Assembly (NCBI GenBank): GCA_020736575.1
Contig: JAGPYM010000044.1
Span: forward strand, 62,001-126,000
Origin: Thelonectria olida
Taxonomy: Eukaryota > Ascomycota > Sordariomycetes > Hypocreales > Nectriaceae
Direction: 5' to 3'
Length of the DNA stretch: 64,000 nucleotides
The notes beneath the pieces were generated by a model. It had not been told where the DNA came from, searched no databases, and was given only the letters and a program-made list of their open reading frames with translations. The position numbers and the translations under genes are program-made. Shown piece by piece: positions 33,709 through 45,031 of this stretch. How positions within the stretch are numbered: the first letter of the stretch is position 1; every line of letters starts with the position of its first letter.

Positions 33709-36700
33709 TCACAATCGTCGTTCTTTGAGACCCAAAGCTTCCCGAAATAGTAAGAAGCGATCCTTCGGCAAAGCCTTCGTCAGCCCGTCAGCGACCTGCT
33801 TGCCTGTTGGAATGTACTGGAAGTCAACGATTCCATCATTGACCTTCTCCCTGCAGTAATGATGTTGAATATCAATATGCTTGGTTCTTGCATGGAACTG
33901 GGGATTCTTCGACATTGCGATCGCTCCTTGGTTGTCCCCAAAGATCACAGTTGTCTTCAGTTCTGGGACCTCCCTGTACTCTTTCAACAGTTCCTGGAGA
34001 AGGCTTCGCAACCAGACTGCTTCCTTCGCTGCTCCCGTTTGCCCCATGTATTCTGCTTCACATGAGGACAGGGCAACAGTCCTTTGTCTCTTCGAGCTCC
34101 AGCTAATAGCGCCCGTGCCAAGGTTGAACACGTATCCAGACGTTGACTTTCGAGTCTCCAGATCTCCCGCCCAATCCGAGTCGGTGTAGCCGAGAAGAGG
34201 TTGCAGCTTTCCTTGGTACATCAGTTCCAGATTGTTGGATCCTTTGAGATATCGAAAGATACGCTTGACAGCGGTCTGATGTTCGTTGGTTGGGTTTCCC
34301 AGGTGTCGACTGCATAGAGAGACGGCAAAGGCAATGTCGGGTCTCGTCCCAAGCATGAGATACATCAGGGATCCAATCGCCTTCGCATACCACTGCTTGA
34401 GTTCATCGGTTGCCTTGTAGTCGGAGTCTGGTTCGCCGAATTTGCTTGTGGCAACTGGCGTGGCATTAGGGGCGCATTGATCCATTCCAAAGTCTCGAAG
34501 TATTTTCTCCAGGTACGTTGTCTGCGACAAGGAAATCGATCGGTTCGCCCTGTCTCTTCTCAAGGACATGCCTAGGTAATATTTGCATGGGCCCAGGTCT
34601 GTCATCTTGAACTTGTTGCACAGAGCTTGCTTGACTGCTACGATCTCGTCCTTGGAGGGTCCAGCAATAAGCAGATCGTCCACATACACCGCAATGAACG
34701 TGTGACCTTTCACGAAGACCCCCAAGTCTGAAAGTAAAGGCTTGAACTCGAGTGTCTCGAGGAAGGTCGAGAGGGTCTCGTACCACACCCTTGGAGCTTG
34801 CTTCAGTCCATATAATGCTCTCAAGAGCTTACAGACTCTCCCACTTCCATCGTCGAATCCTTCGGGTTGTTCCACGTATATCTCCTCAGTTACGAGGCCA
34901 TAGAGGAAGGCTGTCTTGACGTCCATTTGTTCCAGTTCCAAGTCGAGTGCCGCCGCGATGGCAAATATCATCTTGTAGCTCATCGGCTTGACAACAGAGG
35001 CGAAGGTTTCGTTGAAGTCAATTCCTTCCCTTTGCTCGAATCCTCTCACGACAAAGCGGGCTTTGTACCGCAGAACCTCCCCATTTTCCCCTCGTTTGAG
35101 CTTGAACACCCATTTGCCTCGAAGGGCCTTTCGTCCTGGTGGAAGCGTAACTAGGTTCCAGACACCATTCTCGATTAGAGATCCGTGTTCATCCTTCAGT
35201 CCTCTCCACCAGAGTCTTCCATGAGGACCCTGAGTGGCTTCCTTGAAGGTTCTTGGTTCTGACTGGTCGATGTCGCGAGCAACTAGGTACAATTGTCTTG
35301 CAATTGTTGCGAGGAAGGCGAAGTTTGTGCTGGCCAGTATGTATCTCGATGGCAGCTGTCCTCTGGTCGATCTCTCGGGCAGCCGAGACTCTGCGTGCCG
35401 TTCTGTTGCTTCCGGTGGCGCCTCGTGCTCATCTGTGGCAACATGGATACTCGACCTGGTTGACTCTTGGTCCAGATCCCATCCTGGATCTCCCACTGAG
35501 GACTCATCCGAGGTCGTCTCTCCACGGCCAATCTCCTCAGTTCCATTTGCCTCTCCTGACGCGATCGGAAGCGGCGACGGTTCTAGAATGACAGGATTTT
35601 CCACGCCGGTGTTCTGTTCTCTGTCTACCCGTCGTCGTTGCAATGGTCTCTGGTCACTCATCTGATGCGTGAGATTGTCGAGTGTTGGTTCGACACTTTT
35701 GATGTTTTCAGAGAAGACGACATTGTTAGACACAAAGACTCGCCCCCTTTCGTCAAGAAGAAAATAGTTCGTACTACCCTGATAGCCGAGAAGCTGACAG
35801 GGAGTGCTCCTGGATTGCATCTTCTTTCGTTTAGAAGATGGAAGTAGAGCCCATCCTCGTGAGCCAAGGATTCGCAGGTGGCTGAGATCAGGAACATCTC
35901 CATACCAGGCTTGGTATGGAGTGGTGGAGATGCTCGCCGTGGGACAGAGATTTCGGACGTGGTTCACTGCCTTGAGGAAGTATGGCCACCATTTCAAAGC
36001 AAGTCCGGATTTGACCAGTGTGGGCGTGAGTTTTTCCATGATGATTCGATTGAGAACCTCTGCCAATCCGTTTTGTTCGTGTTGCTCTGTCGCTGTGTAC
36101 GAGAGATGAATTCCTCTGTCCCGGCAGAACATAATCAGGATGTGGCTTCGATTTTCTCCTCCTCGATCGAGATGAAGGAAATGGCATCGCCTTTCCGGTC
36201 TTTCGAACTGCTCCAACAGATGCTGGAAACATTCTTCGAACTCTGACTTTTCTTTGATTGGATATACCCAGGACATTTGAGTAAAGTCATCAATAAAGCA
36301 GGCCCAGTATCGGCTCCCGTCTACTCCCACTTCCGGGAAGGGGCCGGCAATGTCCGCATGAATACACTCCAGGGGGTAAGTTCCTTTCTTGATCGGTCGA
36401 ACATGGGGGCATTCCTTGAGTTTGCCTTGCACGCAAGCTCCACATGGGTTTGATGTAGACTCGTCCGGTCGAATTCCAGTAGACATCTTCATCAGTCTCT
36501 TAATGTTTCTCTCTCCCAAGTGTGCGAGTCGTTCGTGCCAAAGATGCAGTCGAGGGTCTCCCACTGAAAAGGAGGCCAAAGCGGTTTGAAAGTGATCTTC
36601 CTCAGCTTCGTCGACCACATAGACGCCTGAGATCCTTGTTGCGGTGAGGACGACTTTTCCTTTGTTTGTGACCACTGCCTTCCCATTTCGGAAAAGAACT

Positions 36701-37977
36701 TCTGCCCCATTCTTCTCCAGTGCTGACACGGACAGTAGGTTTGAGCATCCTTCCGGAACATACAGAGCGTTCTCGAGAGTGACATTCTGTGGCCCCTTGG
36801 GTCCTTGCACTCGGAGGGAGTATGTTCCACGTCCTCCTGGCATAACTGTTGCGTTTGCAATGCCATTGATTGGGAGTCCCTGGTACTTGTGAAGGACTGT
36901 AAAGTACGTAGACCGGCAGAAAATGTGTGAGGAGGCACCACTATCCAAGACATGGATCCGTTCGAGGGCCCGAGCTTGGGGGGATGCCTGAGATCCGGAA
37001 AGTCCGAATGACGAGCCAATTAATCCAAGGTGACCTTGGAAGTCATTTTGCCAAAGAGCCAGTCTCGCTTGATCAGGTTGGAGGTATGCAGGAGTCGCAG
37101 CCATAGCGGATTCCGGTTCATCATTCGTCTTCTCCTTTTCCTTCTCCCGTCTCTGCATTTTTCGTTGTCGTCTCTCGTGACCTGTCTTTTCATGCTCCCT
37201 TCTGAGTTCCGGGTGAAGTTTCCAGCAAGTTGACTTGTTGTGCCCTTTTCTTCCACAGTGTCCACAACCTAAGGTATCCTGGGCCACCATGGCTCTTTGA
37301 GCAATCCTTGCAGTGGCCCCTCTTTGTCTGTCCTCTTCTTGGGATGCGGCAAAGATAGCAGTTTCGAACGTAACGGCCTCATTGAGGATAACGTTGCGGT
37401 TGTTTGGATCTCGGATAGGAAGGATGTTATGGTTCTGATTGAAAGCAGTGAGGAAGACTTCATAGTCTGGACCAAGTCCGCAGAGGAACTTGTTGACAAA
37501 GTGTGGTTCCCCAATCTGGCAGATTTCATCCATCTCTAAGAGTTCCGCCCTTACTTGACGAAGCTTGTTTGCATATTCCATAACCGAACCACAAGAGTCA
37601 AGAGTGAGTTCTTGGTATCTTCGGTCGAGTTCTTGAAAGATGGCGCTTCCAACGGGGCGGTAACGGGTTTCGAGGTGACCAATCATGCCTTGGGCCGTTG
37701 GGATCCCCGTGGTGAACACTCGGGCGTTGTATCCGAGCCGACTTCGGATGGCGCCGCATGCTCGATCCTGACGGCTCCTCCAGGCCTCAATCTGTGTTGT
37801 GAGGTCGTTCCCTTCTGTTGGTGGTTGAGCGTTCCTGGTCAAAAGGTCTCCGTATCCGCACATGTCCAGGAGGTCCAGCATTTCTCTCTTCCAGGTCAGC
37901 CACTGGCTGGTTTGCTCCAGCTTTGGAATGGTGCTGGAATTGCTAACGAGGTTGAGCGATTCCTTTGAAAGTGACAT
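33709..37977 (-). CDS. Copia gag-pol polyprotein, 1422 aa, intact
   Basis: One unbroken ORF from an ATG (MSLSKESLN) to a TGA. Gag part: residues 1 to ~270, ending in a zinc knuckle C-GH-C-GRKGHNKSTC (CX2CX4HX4C, near 240). Protease: LDSGASSH near 345. Integrase: HH-CC zinc finger (HERLAHLG...CGACVQG) then a DDE-type core with Asp in DIAGPF, Asp in HLDRGGEN and Glu in LAEVLNRI. Reverse transcriptase: KARFVVRGF..., MDVKTAFLYG and YVDDLLIAG. RNase H: TDSDWAGD, SSCEAEYM and GDNQGA. The layout protease-integrase-RT-RNase H is that of Ty1/copia. All catalytic motifs look intact, and no frameshift separates gag from pol. Confidence 0.96.
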   Translation of the reverse strand: MSLSKESLNLVSNSSTIPKLEQTSQWLTWKREMLDLLDMCGYGDLLTRNAQPPTEGNDLTTQIEAWRSRQDRACGAIRSRLGYNARVFTTGIPTAQGMIGHLETRYRPVGSAIFQELDRRYQELTLDSCGSVMEYANKLRQVRAELLEMDEICQIGEPHFVNKFLCGLGPDYEVFLTAFNQNHNILPIRDPNNRNVILNEAVTFETAIFAASQEEDRQRGATARIAQRAMVAQDTLGCGHCGRKGHNKSTCWKLHPELRREHEKTGHERRQRKMQRREKEKEKTNDEPESAMAATPAYLQPDQARLALWQNDFQGHLGLIGSSFGLSGSQASPQARALERIHVLDSGASSHIFCRSTYFTVLHKYQGLPINGIANATVMPGGRGTYSLRVQGPKGPQNVTLENALYVPEGCSNLLSVSALEKNGAEVLFRNGKAVVTNKGKVVLTATRISGVYVVDEAEEDHFQTALASFSVGDPRLHLWHERLAHLGERNIKRLMKMSTGIRPDESTSNPCGACVQGKLKECPHVRPIKKGTYPLECIHADIAGPFPEVGVDGSRYWACFIDDFTQMSWVYPIKEKSEFEECFQHLLEQFERPERRCHFLHLDRGGENRSHILIMFCRDRGIHLSYTATEQHEQNGLAEVLNRIIMEKLTPTLVKSGLALKWWPYFLKAVNHVRNLCPTASISTTPYQAWYGDVPDLSHLRILGSRGWALLPSSKRKKMQSRSTPCQLLGYQGSTNYFLLDERGRVFVSNNVVFSENIKSVEPTLDNLTHQMSDQRPLQRRRVDREQNTGVENPVILEPSPLPIASGEANGTEEIGRGETTSDESSVGDPGWDLDQESTRSSIHVATDEHEAPPEATERHAESRLPERSTRGQLPSRYILASTNFAFLATIARQLYLVARDIDQSEPRTFKEATQGPHGRLWWRGLKDEHGSLIENGVWNLVTLPPGRKALRGKWVFKLKRGENGEVLRYKARFVVRGFEQREGIDFNETFASVVKPMSYKMIFAIAAALDLELEQMDVKTAFLYGLVTEEIYVEQPEGFDDGSGRVCKLLRALYGLKQAPRVWYETLSTFLETLEFKPLLSDLGVFVKGHTFIAVYVDDLLIAGPSKDEIVAVKQALCNKFKMTDLGPCKYYLGMSLRRDRANRSISLSQTTYLEKILRDFGMDQCAPNATPVATSKFGEPDSDYKATDELKQWYAKAIGSLMYLMLGTRPDIAFAVSLCSRHLGNPTNEHQTAVKRIFRYLKGSNNLELMYQGKLQPLLGYTDSDWAGDLETRKSTSGYVFNLGTGAISWSSKRQRTVALSSCEAEYMGQTGAAKEAVWLRSLLQELLKEYREVPELKTTVIFGDNQGAIAMSKNPQFHARTKHIDIQHHYCREKVNDGIVDFQYIPTGKQVADGLTKALPKDRFLLFREALGLKERRL

Positions 37978-38684
37978 TGCGATTTTTCCGAGAGGCTGGT
38001 GATCGAGGTACAGTGGGGACAGACAGCTTTCGACAGGTTTTAGATCGAGGGTTTGGGAGTCTTCTTGTCTTCGTTAGGCGATTTCTGCTGCAAGAGTTTT
38101 TATTAGATCGGAGTCATCTGATTCGCGCTCCGAAGGAGTAAGATTGATAGTGTCACTCCCATTGTCTGGGGAGGGGGCAATAATCTGATTTCGACCATCT
38201 GACACACCACTTCGGACGGTCTTGCATAATCTGAGTCAGCCTGAGTAGGCTGATTTTCCAGCCGTTGGCTGGCTCCACCTCGCAATGTGAACAAAAATAA
38301 CGGGACGTGACGTGTCCTCACGGGCGACTTTCGCGTGATACCGTTCATCTCGAGGTCAAGACTGGCAGACCGAGGGGCTGGTCAAGATCTGTCAGCTTAT
38401 CGGCCAGGCTGTGGTCTGAGAATCCCTCGGTGATTTGGGGCCGATGGTTAGAATTTGGTGTCTTGGACACAGTGGTTAAAGGCTCCTTCTCGAGATATTT
38501 CTAGACATATCTTATCAGCTGATTTGCAAACTCTGCGAAAACCAAAGAAGGAGGTAGGTCCAGGTAAGCTGAATGTGCATGCGCAGTGAAAGGAAGTCTT
38601 TCGACTTCTTGTGCTGTCCAGGGAAAGTAAAATGGAAGACAGAAGACACTCAGCTTTTGCGGTTGGAGGAAGATGGTGCCCTCC
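37978..38684 (-). other. Untranslated leader of the copia element
   Basis: About 700 nt between the primer-binding site and the gag ATG. It should hold the packaging region. Short ORFs here have no recognisable product. Confidence 0.7.
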
Positions 38685-38696
38685 GGGCTCATAACC
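38685..38696 (-). other. Primer-binding site, initiator-Met half-tRNA type
   Basis: Directly inside the 5' LTR the minus strand reads GGTTATGAGCCC. This is complementary to GGGCTCATAACC, the anticodon loop of the eukaryotic initiator methionine tRNA with its CAU anticodon. It does not match a tRNA 3' CCA end. Some copia elements prime from such a half-tRNA. The match and the position (no gap to the LTR) make the call good. Confidence 0.8.
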
Positions 38697-38829
38697 TGAT
38701 GAAACAAAAAGGGTTATGTGGTGATATTGAAAGGTCTAAGTTACATGTGTCTGTGAGGAGCACGGCTCACTAAATATCCACATCCCAGCCAGCAGCAGAT
38801 TGGACCATCTTAGTCATACGGTCTCAACA
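38697..38829 (-). repeat. 5' LTR of the copia element
   Basis: 133 bp matching 32706-32838. In element orientation this is the promoter-bearing LTR. It is followed by the second CGATG of the target duplication. Confidence 0.94.
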
Positions 38830-38834
38830 CGATG
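38830..38834. repeat. Target-site duplication, right copy (CGATG)
   Basis: Second copy of the 5-bp duplication that flanks the retroelement. Confidence 0.93.
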
Positions 38835-40650
38835 ACATAGAAATTCGCCTTGTCATCGGATAAAATAAAACCCAGCCGCCGGGACTGGGGGGAACGCTTG
38901 AGGTTGAGAGCGACATAGCAAGAAATGGATAGTCTAATGGCCAATAAGTGCAAGTAGGTATTATGCCATGAATAGGACCATTAGAACTATGGAGGTGAAA
39001 TGATTTTTATCATAAGTGAAATAAAATTCAAATTAATGTGAATAATCAAGAACATACTTTTGTGATGAGAAGAAAACTATGACTCCGCCCACGATGGGCT
39101 TCCTTAACCTAATGCCGGCAGGGGCATGCCCCTCGCAAGCATACATATCAGCATCAACATTCTGTTCGGGAAAGTTAGTAAGAAAGTCACGGCTAGCATC
39201 AGCACATTGAGAGGCAGTCCCTCTTGCCATGAACGCTGATGTTGCGGCCCATCCATACGCATTATTGGCCCTCGATGGCACTATAGAGGTTGGAGCGGAG
39301 TGTCACTGTGCAGGAGTTGCTTGTGTCGGTGAGTTCCATGCTGCAAGGTTTTGTGTATATGTAGAGGGATACGGAGGTGGTGCCATGTGTGAGTCTAGAG
39401 AGCACGCAGGAGGGTAAGCTGTCACAAGATGAACGTGTGTGTGTGTCGAACACAACCTAGTAGGAGGAAATAGGTCTCGGGTTGCCATTTACTGTGGTGG
39501 CAATCAATCTTTTGTTCTCAAACTGTACGTCGCTTAGGTCGGACAGCAGGACGCTCACTGGGGCGAAAGGGTAGGTCAGGGGCATGTCCTATCCCTTCAG
39601 ACATAACTCGGGATTTGCACGCATGGAGGTGGCAAAGTCGTCAGTGAGGTAGTTAAAAAATGCCATGACCGAGGGATTAACGTGTATAACGCAAATGAAG
39701 TCTAGAGAAAGGTTGAAGGAGAGGGTGGAAGGAGAAGATGAGGGAAAAGATAAGAGGGGAAGAAAGAAGATGGAAGAGGAGGGAGTTTATAAGAAACGAG
39801 AAAGGTAACTCACTGGAACTAAGAGGGGACTATGTATCATAATTTAAAAGGCAACTAACTAACTGCAAGTGTCACTATAGGTTACCTACCTAGGTGAGAA
39901 TTATCACGTAACTCAGTTTCGATCACCGGCCATGATAACAACACAGCACGCGTCCCTGCACACTGATAAATGGCGTCAAATTATCTTTATTGACACTTTC
40001 AGCGATAGCGAGTAGGCTTGCCTCGCATATAGTATCATTATGCAAACCGTATTATTATCCAAACAAATTGGCTGGTATCTTACACACTCGGGCGCCATGA
40101 CCGCGCGTCCTGATACATACAAAGTACTCGATGGTACAGAACACCAAGTGCTACTCGCTTAGCCTAGCCATCCTCTAGGTCTGGGAGGCTGGAAGGATGG
40201 GCAAACTAACTATCCTATCCATATATATCGCGTCTATTGTCCTCCGAGATGCTGGCACTCAAGATTTCAATATCGCCCTTCAACTTGGTCTGCTCCATCT
40301 CGTTGAAGCCCAGGGATGACCTACGGTTTCTCGAAAAATTTCTTCACGGCACTCCCACTGCTGCCGTGATTACCTAGGTCACTACGTTTGAGACACAGCA
40401 AGTGTCCGCTGGCTCAGGTGCCGTGGAATGTCTTACAGACTAGCCAAAAGGGAGCATCTAACGAGTAGACGAGCCGTAGCATTTATATCGTAAGCGTTAA
40501 CAGTGACAATGCAAGAGATGTTGAGAGATACATCACGACACCGGGTTGATAGAAACTCTACAGTGACTAGTGAAGCAGGTCTCTACATTAACTACTTGTG
40601 TACAAGCATATAATAACCCAGAGGAAGTTTCCTATACTTTCATGCTCAAT
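38835..40650. other. Gene-poor stretch right of the retroelement
   Basis: About 1.8 kb that is A+T-richer in places (38930-39060, 39800-40130) with no credible ORF. Before the insertion this was the far upstream region of the Zn2Cys6 gene. It holds a short GT run near 39430 and the purine-rich tract at 39704-39786. Confidence 0.5.
39704..39786 (+). repeat. Polypurine tract
   Basis: About 80 bases almost entirely A and G on the plus strand (GAAGGAGAGG, GGGGAAGAAAG and the like), with only a few pyrimidines. Such mirror-poor purine runs are common low-complexity sequence in fungal intergenic DNA. Confidence 0.6.
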
Positions 40651-42529
40651 CTACACAACCCGTGGCTCAAACTGTCTCCTGGAAAAGTGTCGGTACGCAT
40701 GGCGGAATCGGTAGCGGAACCTTTTGCCAAAGACGATAAAAATCCCACTTCCCAATAGGATGGCGGTAAGCAGAACTCCAATCGTGATGTAAACACTCGA
40801 CAAGCCCGCCGCGGCAATCCACGGCGGGAGCGCAAAGAGAAACACAGTCGAGGACAAGTTACGGGTAAACGTCACGCTGACCATGGCGTCACCTACGATC
40901 TAATGACGGACATGTCAGTACCATTGCATAGCAGGGGCTGTCAAGCTGCGCTCACCTCGGTATAAGCATCCGTGATGTAAGTCAAGGCAATGGTCCCCGC
41001 GGGCGCTGTTCCAAAGCTACACATGCCATAGCCTATTGCAATAACAGGCCATTCCCAACCTTTGGTGAGTCCAACGCCAAACAAAATCATCCCGAGGGGA
41101 ACAAATGGCGTGAACGCTGCCATGACCCAGAGGCGCATCTCTGGCTCGTAGATGCCCCTGTTCCGTTTAGCGAGAAAGAGGATCAACCAGTCGCTCAGAG
41201 GACCGCAAATGAGGGTCCCCAGGGTCGATCCCGTGAATGGAGCGAGACTCATAAGACCAATTTGGTCAGAACCAAAGTTGTACGGCGCCCGAGTCATGTA
41301 GTTGGAAACAGTCGTGGACAAGATGTTGGACGCAGCCATCATGCCGCCATAGACCAGAGACATGTAGAACACGCCGGGCACCGAGAAGAGAATTTGGAAC
41401 GGCTGGTAACAGTGGCGAAAGAAAGAGTAAAAAGACCCTGGCGATGAAGTCGTAAGCGCGAGACGTTGCCAGTATGACTTCCTGGGGATGGTAGGGTCGA
41501 TTGAAGCGGCCACCAGGTCGGGGTAAGCCTTAGTCGGTGTCACGCTACGGCCCAGCTTAGCATCTTTGGAGTTTTTCTCGTGGGTAGTAGTTCCCGGATT
41601 GCCATCAGCCAGGTTGACGCCATCGATAGCGGACGGGACAAATTTTGTTTCCTCGTAGGCAAAGATCATGGCCACTAGGAGGACGGCGAAGATGATTGCA
41701 ACCCACCACCAGACCCAGCGCCAGCCCTGGGAGATTGTTGCGTAACCTGCTGCCATGGGGGCCAGTGAGGCACCGATCCTCGTGGACCAGAAGTACAGAC
41801 TGTTCATGGTTCCTCGCTGGTTGACGAAAAAGACGTCTGCAACCGTCATCTGCACAACGACCTCGGCTAGAGCGGCAACGAAACAGCTGATAATGTTGAA
41901 CATCATCAAGTCGACCACATTTTGCTGGCGAGCAGACCAGATGGCCATGCCCATCTGGGTGGCGGTGCTGAAGATGTAAACGGGACGCCGACCGTACTTG
42001 AGCGCGAAGGGAATCAAGGCAAAGGCACCCAAAGCGAGGCCAGCACATCCAGCGGCATAACTGTTGTTTAGTGCGTCGTAGCTGTAGCCCAGCTCCTCGT
42101 GCATCGGAGCCCAAGTCGGGGTAGAGACATCGATTCTTGAGATGCGTTAGCACTTTGGTAATTTGGGTCTGAGAGTCTAGCTCACTGTGCAAAAACCATC
42201 AGCGCATAGAATGCTGCTAGGCCAAAGTTCAGGTACTTCAGCCCTTTTGGCCAGTTCTGTCGTTCGCGTCAGTAGGCATCCTACACACCTACACAAGGGG
42301 TACCTTGAAAGCAACTCACCAATGGGTCGTTGGGGTCTCGCGTCGGCCGTGGCTGCAGGATGATTTCATCCGAACAGCCCTCTTCTACACAAAATATTAG
42401 TAGCTTGAAATTTGACTGGACATCAAGATCCACTGCTGGGGCTGTTAAAGGGGGCGGGATATTCTTACCTTCGAGGCGAACAGTACCTGGAGGCCAGGCA
42501 GGGTCATCGCGTTCTTCGACTGGAGGCAT
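40651..42529 (-). CDS. MFS transporter, DHA1 (drug:H+ antiporter-like), 541 aa
   Basis: Five exons (42469-42529, 42320-42384, 42186-42256, 40956-42135, 40651-40899) close in frame to 541 aa. The start MPPVEERDDPAWPPGTVRL leads to DPNDPLNWPKGLKYLNFGL, a hallmark of fungal DHA1 carriers before the first helix. About 12 helices follow, with the GRRPVYIFS loop motif after the second helix pair and a long central cytosolic loop (residues ~245-310). It lies in the plasma membrane or vacuole and would export small molecules. Its substrate is unknown. It is divergent from the FAD oxidase at 43546, with 1.0 kb between the start codons. Confidence 0.87.
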
Positions 42530-43545
42530 GGTAAAGGCCGAGGGAATTGCCGGGTCTATTGTTGTCTCGGATTGATGCGCAATCAATCCTATGTCTCTGA
42601 GCTCAGGTTGCCAGCCGTGGGAGGATGTCAGGATGTTAAATAGATACATGAACTCCGAAGGCTCAACACAATCTTGGTCACCCCTTCTACGTTAGCCCTG
42701 GCTCAGACGACAATTCAACTTCGAAAGCGGTAGTGTAAAAGATAGCAATTGCCCTAGTCTCGAACAAGGGTCTAGGTAGATAAGCTATCGTCACTTGCAC
42801 ACCCATCGTTCGGCTGGATTCGCGGGGTAGCTGGGGTATGATCACAAGGAGTTTGTCATTTTCGTGATAGATCTCTATGCTGATGGATAGGTCATGACGA
42901 GGGTGTGAGTAGTCTGGTCGAAGATTCTTCGCCAGGGCGAGTCATGGCGAGACGATGGCTTGCCACCACCGTGGCTATCTTCCAGCAGTCCAGCTTGGCA
43001 CCGGGCGAATCCGAGGACCAACTCCGATTGGTGGGTAGAACTCCCCAGGCACAACCGTCTTCCGGTGACCCAATAGCATCATGAGCTCTCTCAGTCGTGC
43101 ATCGGTATTTGCCGGCGTTATTTCCGAAACCTGGGCTACCGCAGTGTTGAATCCCAGCTCAGGGTTGGATAATAAGCCCTCAGCCCTGATTCATTGACGA
43201 GACTTGTCCGGTTGCTTTGCGCCTGGCTTGTGGCCTGGTGAAGATGGACCCAATGTGGAGTCTACGGGAGTTTCCAGTCAATCGGGATACTTGATGTAAT
43301 CAGACGCACCAAACCCCCCGGACGCCCTAGAGACAGCTTCGGACCAACTGTCTCGTCGCCTCGATTTGTACTGGGCTCGTTCAAGACTTGCCTGTAGCGA
43401 TGTGTTATCTGGGCTGGTAGCCTCAGTATCCAGCGGGCGCATATAATTGTGCTAGACTGGACTCTACCGCCTGTCCATCATTCGACAACCAGCTTATCGC
43501 TCCTCAGAATTACATCGTTCGTGGTTCAATGTGCTTCTCACCACA
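42530..43545. other. Divergent promoter between MFS carrier and FAD oxidase
   Basis: 1.0 kb without a credible gene. A TATA-like CATATAAT lies at 43440-43447, about 100 bp upstream of the oxidase ATG. Confidence 0.5.
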
Positions 43546-45031
43546 ATGCCTGCAACCAACACAGACCCCATCATCGTGGTTGGTGCCGGAATATTCGGTC
43601 TGAGCACCGTCATTCACTTGGCGCAGCGTGGATACACAAATGTGACCCTCGTCGACAAGCAGCCCTACGAGGAAACCCTGTATTCGTACTTCGAGGGCTG
43701 TGATGGTGCCTCTGCTGGTCAGCTACCTACAAGTGAAAGCGCTACTACCGCCTCCCGTTGGCTGACACTGTGATCCAGACATCAATAAAATCATCCGCTC
43801 AGCCTATGGCTCCCAAACTATGTATCAGGATCTCAGCCTCCAGGCTATCCAGGCATGGAATTTGTGGACCGAGGAGCTCCGGCGTGGTGGCTCAGCGGTG
43901 CCTCCGGGCATGACCTCTCGAGATGATCTCTGGATCAACAACGGCGACCTATCGTGCACCGACGCCGACACCCTGCCCGACTTCGAAAGAGCGACGATCG
44001 AAAACATGGAGAAGGCGGGGTACAGTGACACACAGTTGCTGAACAACAACGAAGATCATCTGCGCTTGGCTTCGGAAATGGGCTTGTCACCGAGCATGCA
44101 GCCGTTTTCCAAGAAGCTGCTTGGTGTCTTAGATACGACTGGCGGCGTCACTCTGGCAGATAAAGCCTGTCGGTTTGCTTTGTACAAGGCGAAGCGTCTC
44201 GGCGTCCGTTTTATCTTGGACCCCGTCGCTGGAAAGGTTGTTTCAGTTACCCAAGGTCCAACTGGCAAGGTAGTTGGCGTTCGCACTGCTGATGGGAAGA
44301 TACACCACGCCGTTCTGACCATTGTCGCCTGTGGCGGTTGGACGCCAAGCTTGGTGCCATCACTGGACGGGTTCGCTGAGACAACGGCCGGTTCAGTCGT
44401 CATTTTCAAGATTCCAGAGTCCCTCCGCCAACGCTTCTCTCCGTCCAACTTCCCGGCGTGGTCATTCAAGATAACTGAGGGAGCTGAAGCTGGGCTGTAT
44501 GGATTCCCCGTTGACGAGAACGGCAATCTCAAGATCGGGTACCGAGGGACGAAATATACCAACCCTCAAATCCAGCCAGATGGTCTCGAGCGCAGCATAC
44601 CCATCACCCGATGGAGCGAGGGTGAGCAGATCTCCAAAGTCCCTGCCCAAGCGATCAAGGTGATCCGCAGATTCACGAACGAATACCTGCCCGAGCTGGC
44701 GGAGCTCGATATCTCAATGACGAGACTGTGCTGGTATACTGATTCCTTCGATAACCACTTCATCATTGATCGAGTCCCTGATAAGGAGGGTTTGATGGTC
44801 GCGACGGCAGGCAGTGGGCACGCGTTCAAGTATCTGCCTACTATTGGAAGCTGGGTGGTGGATATAATTGAAGCCAAGGGCATGGACAGGCCGGCAGTGA
44901 AAGCTTGGAGCTGGAGATTTTTGAAGAAGGGTCAGACGCCGGCGAATAAGCTGATGGAGGGTTCCAAGGGAAGACGAGCGCTTCACAATGTACCCCTGGT
45001 AGCGGGAGAAATCCAGGCCTCAAAGCTGTAG
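43546..45031 (+). CDS. FAD-dependent amino-acid/amine oxidase (DAO fold; fructosyl-amino-acid/sarcosine oxidase-like), 474 aa
   Basis: Two exons (43546-43717, 43779-45031), intron donor GTCAGC, 474 aa. The start is the ATG giving MPATNTDPIIVVGAG. The ADP-binding GAGIFGLS is at about residues 14-21 and is followed by the acidic strand end VTLVDKQ. The C-terminal part has RLCWYTDSFDNHFIIDRVP and AGSGHAFKYLPTIGSWVVDII, both typical of the fructosyl-amino-acid, sarcosine and pipecolate oxidase group. The reaction oxidises a secondary amine or N-substituted amino acid and makes H2O2. The C-terminus has no clear peroxisomal SKL-type end (ends ASKL, which deviates little from SKL and would fit import). 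The substrate is unknown. Confidence 0.87.

Larger units (their letters stand above)
32706..38829 (-). mobile_element. Complete Ty1/copia LTR retrotransposon, 6.1 kb
   Basis: The element is bounded by 133-bp direct LTRs that read the same by eye (TGATG...CAACA, TG/CA ends) and by the 5-bp duplication CGATG. It is on the minus strand. In its own direction the order is 5' LTR (38829-38697), primer-binding site, about 0.7-kb leader, a single 1422-codon gag-pol ORF, an 83-bp tandem array, a short purine-rich tract and the 3' LTR (32838-32706). Protease, integrase, reverse transcriptase and RNase H follow in that order, which makes it copia and not gypsy. Matching LTRs and an unbroken ORF point to recent insertion and possible activity. 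Confidence 0.96.

Noticed and set aside
30261..38829. The retroelement interrupting the regulator's coding region
   Set aside because: The insertion lies 146 bp upstream of the ATG; all seven exons lie on one side of it and join in frame.
39033..39417. Short ORFs right of the retroelement
   Set aside because: They are in overlapping antisense frames without family resemblance; the region is otherwise stop-rich.
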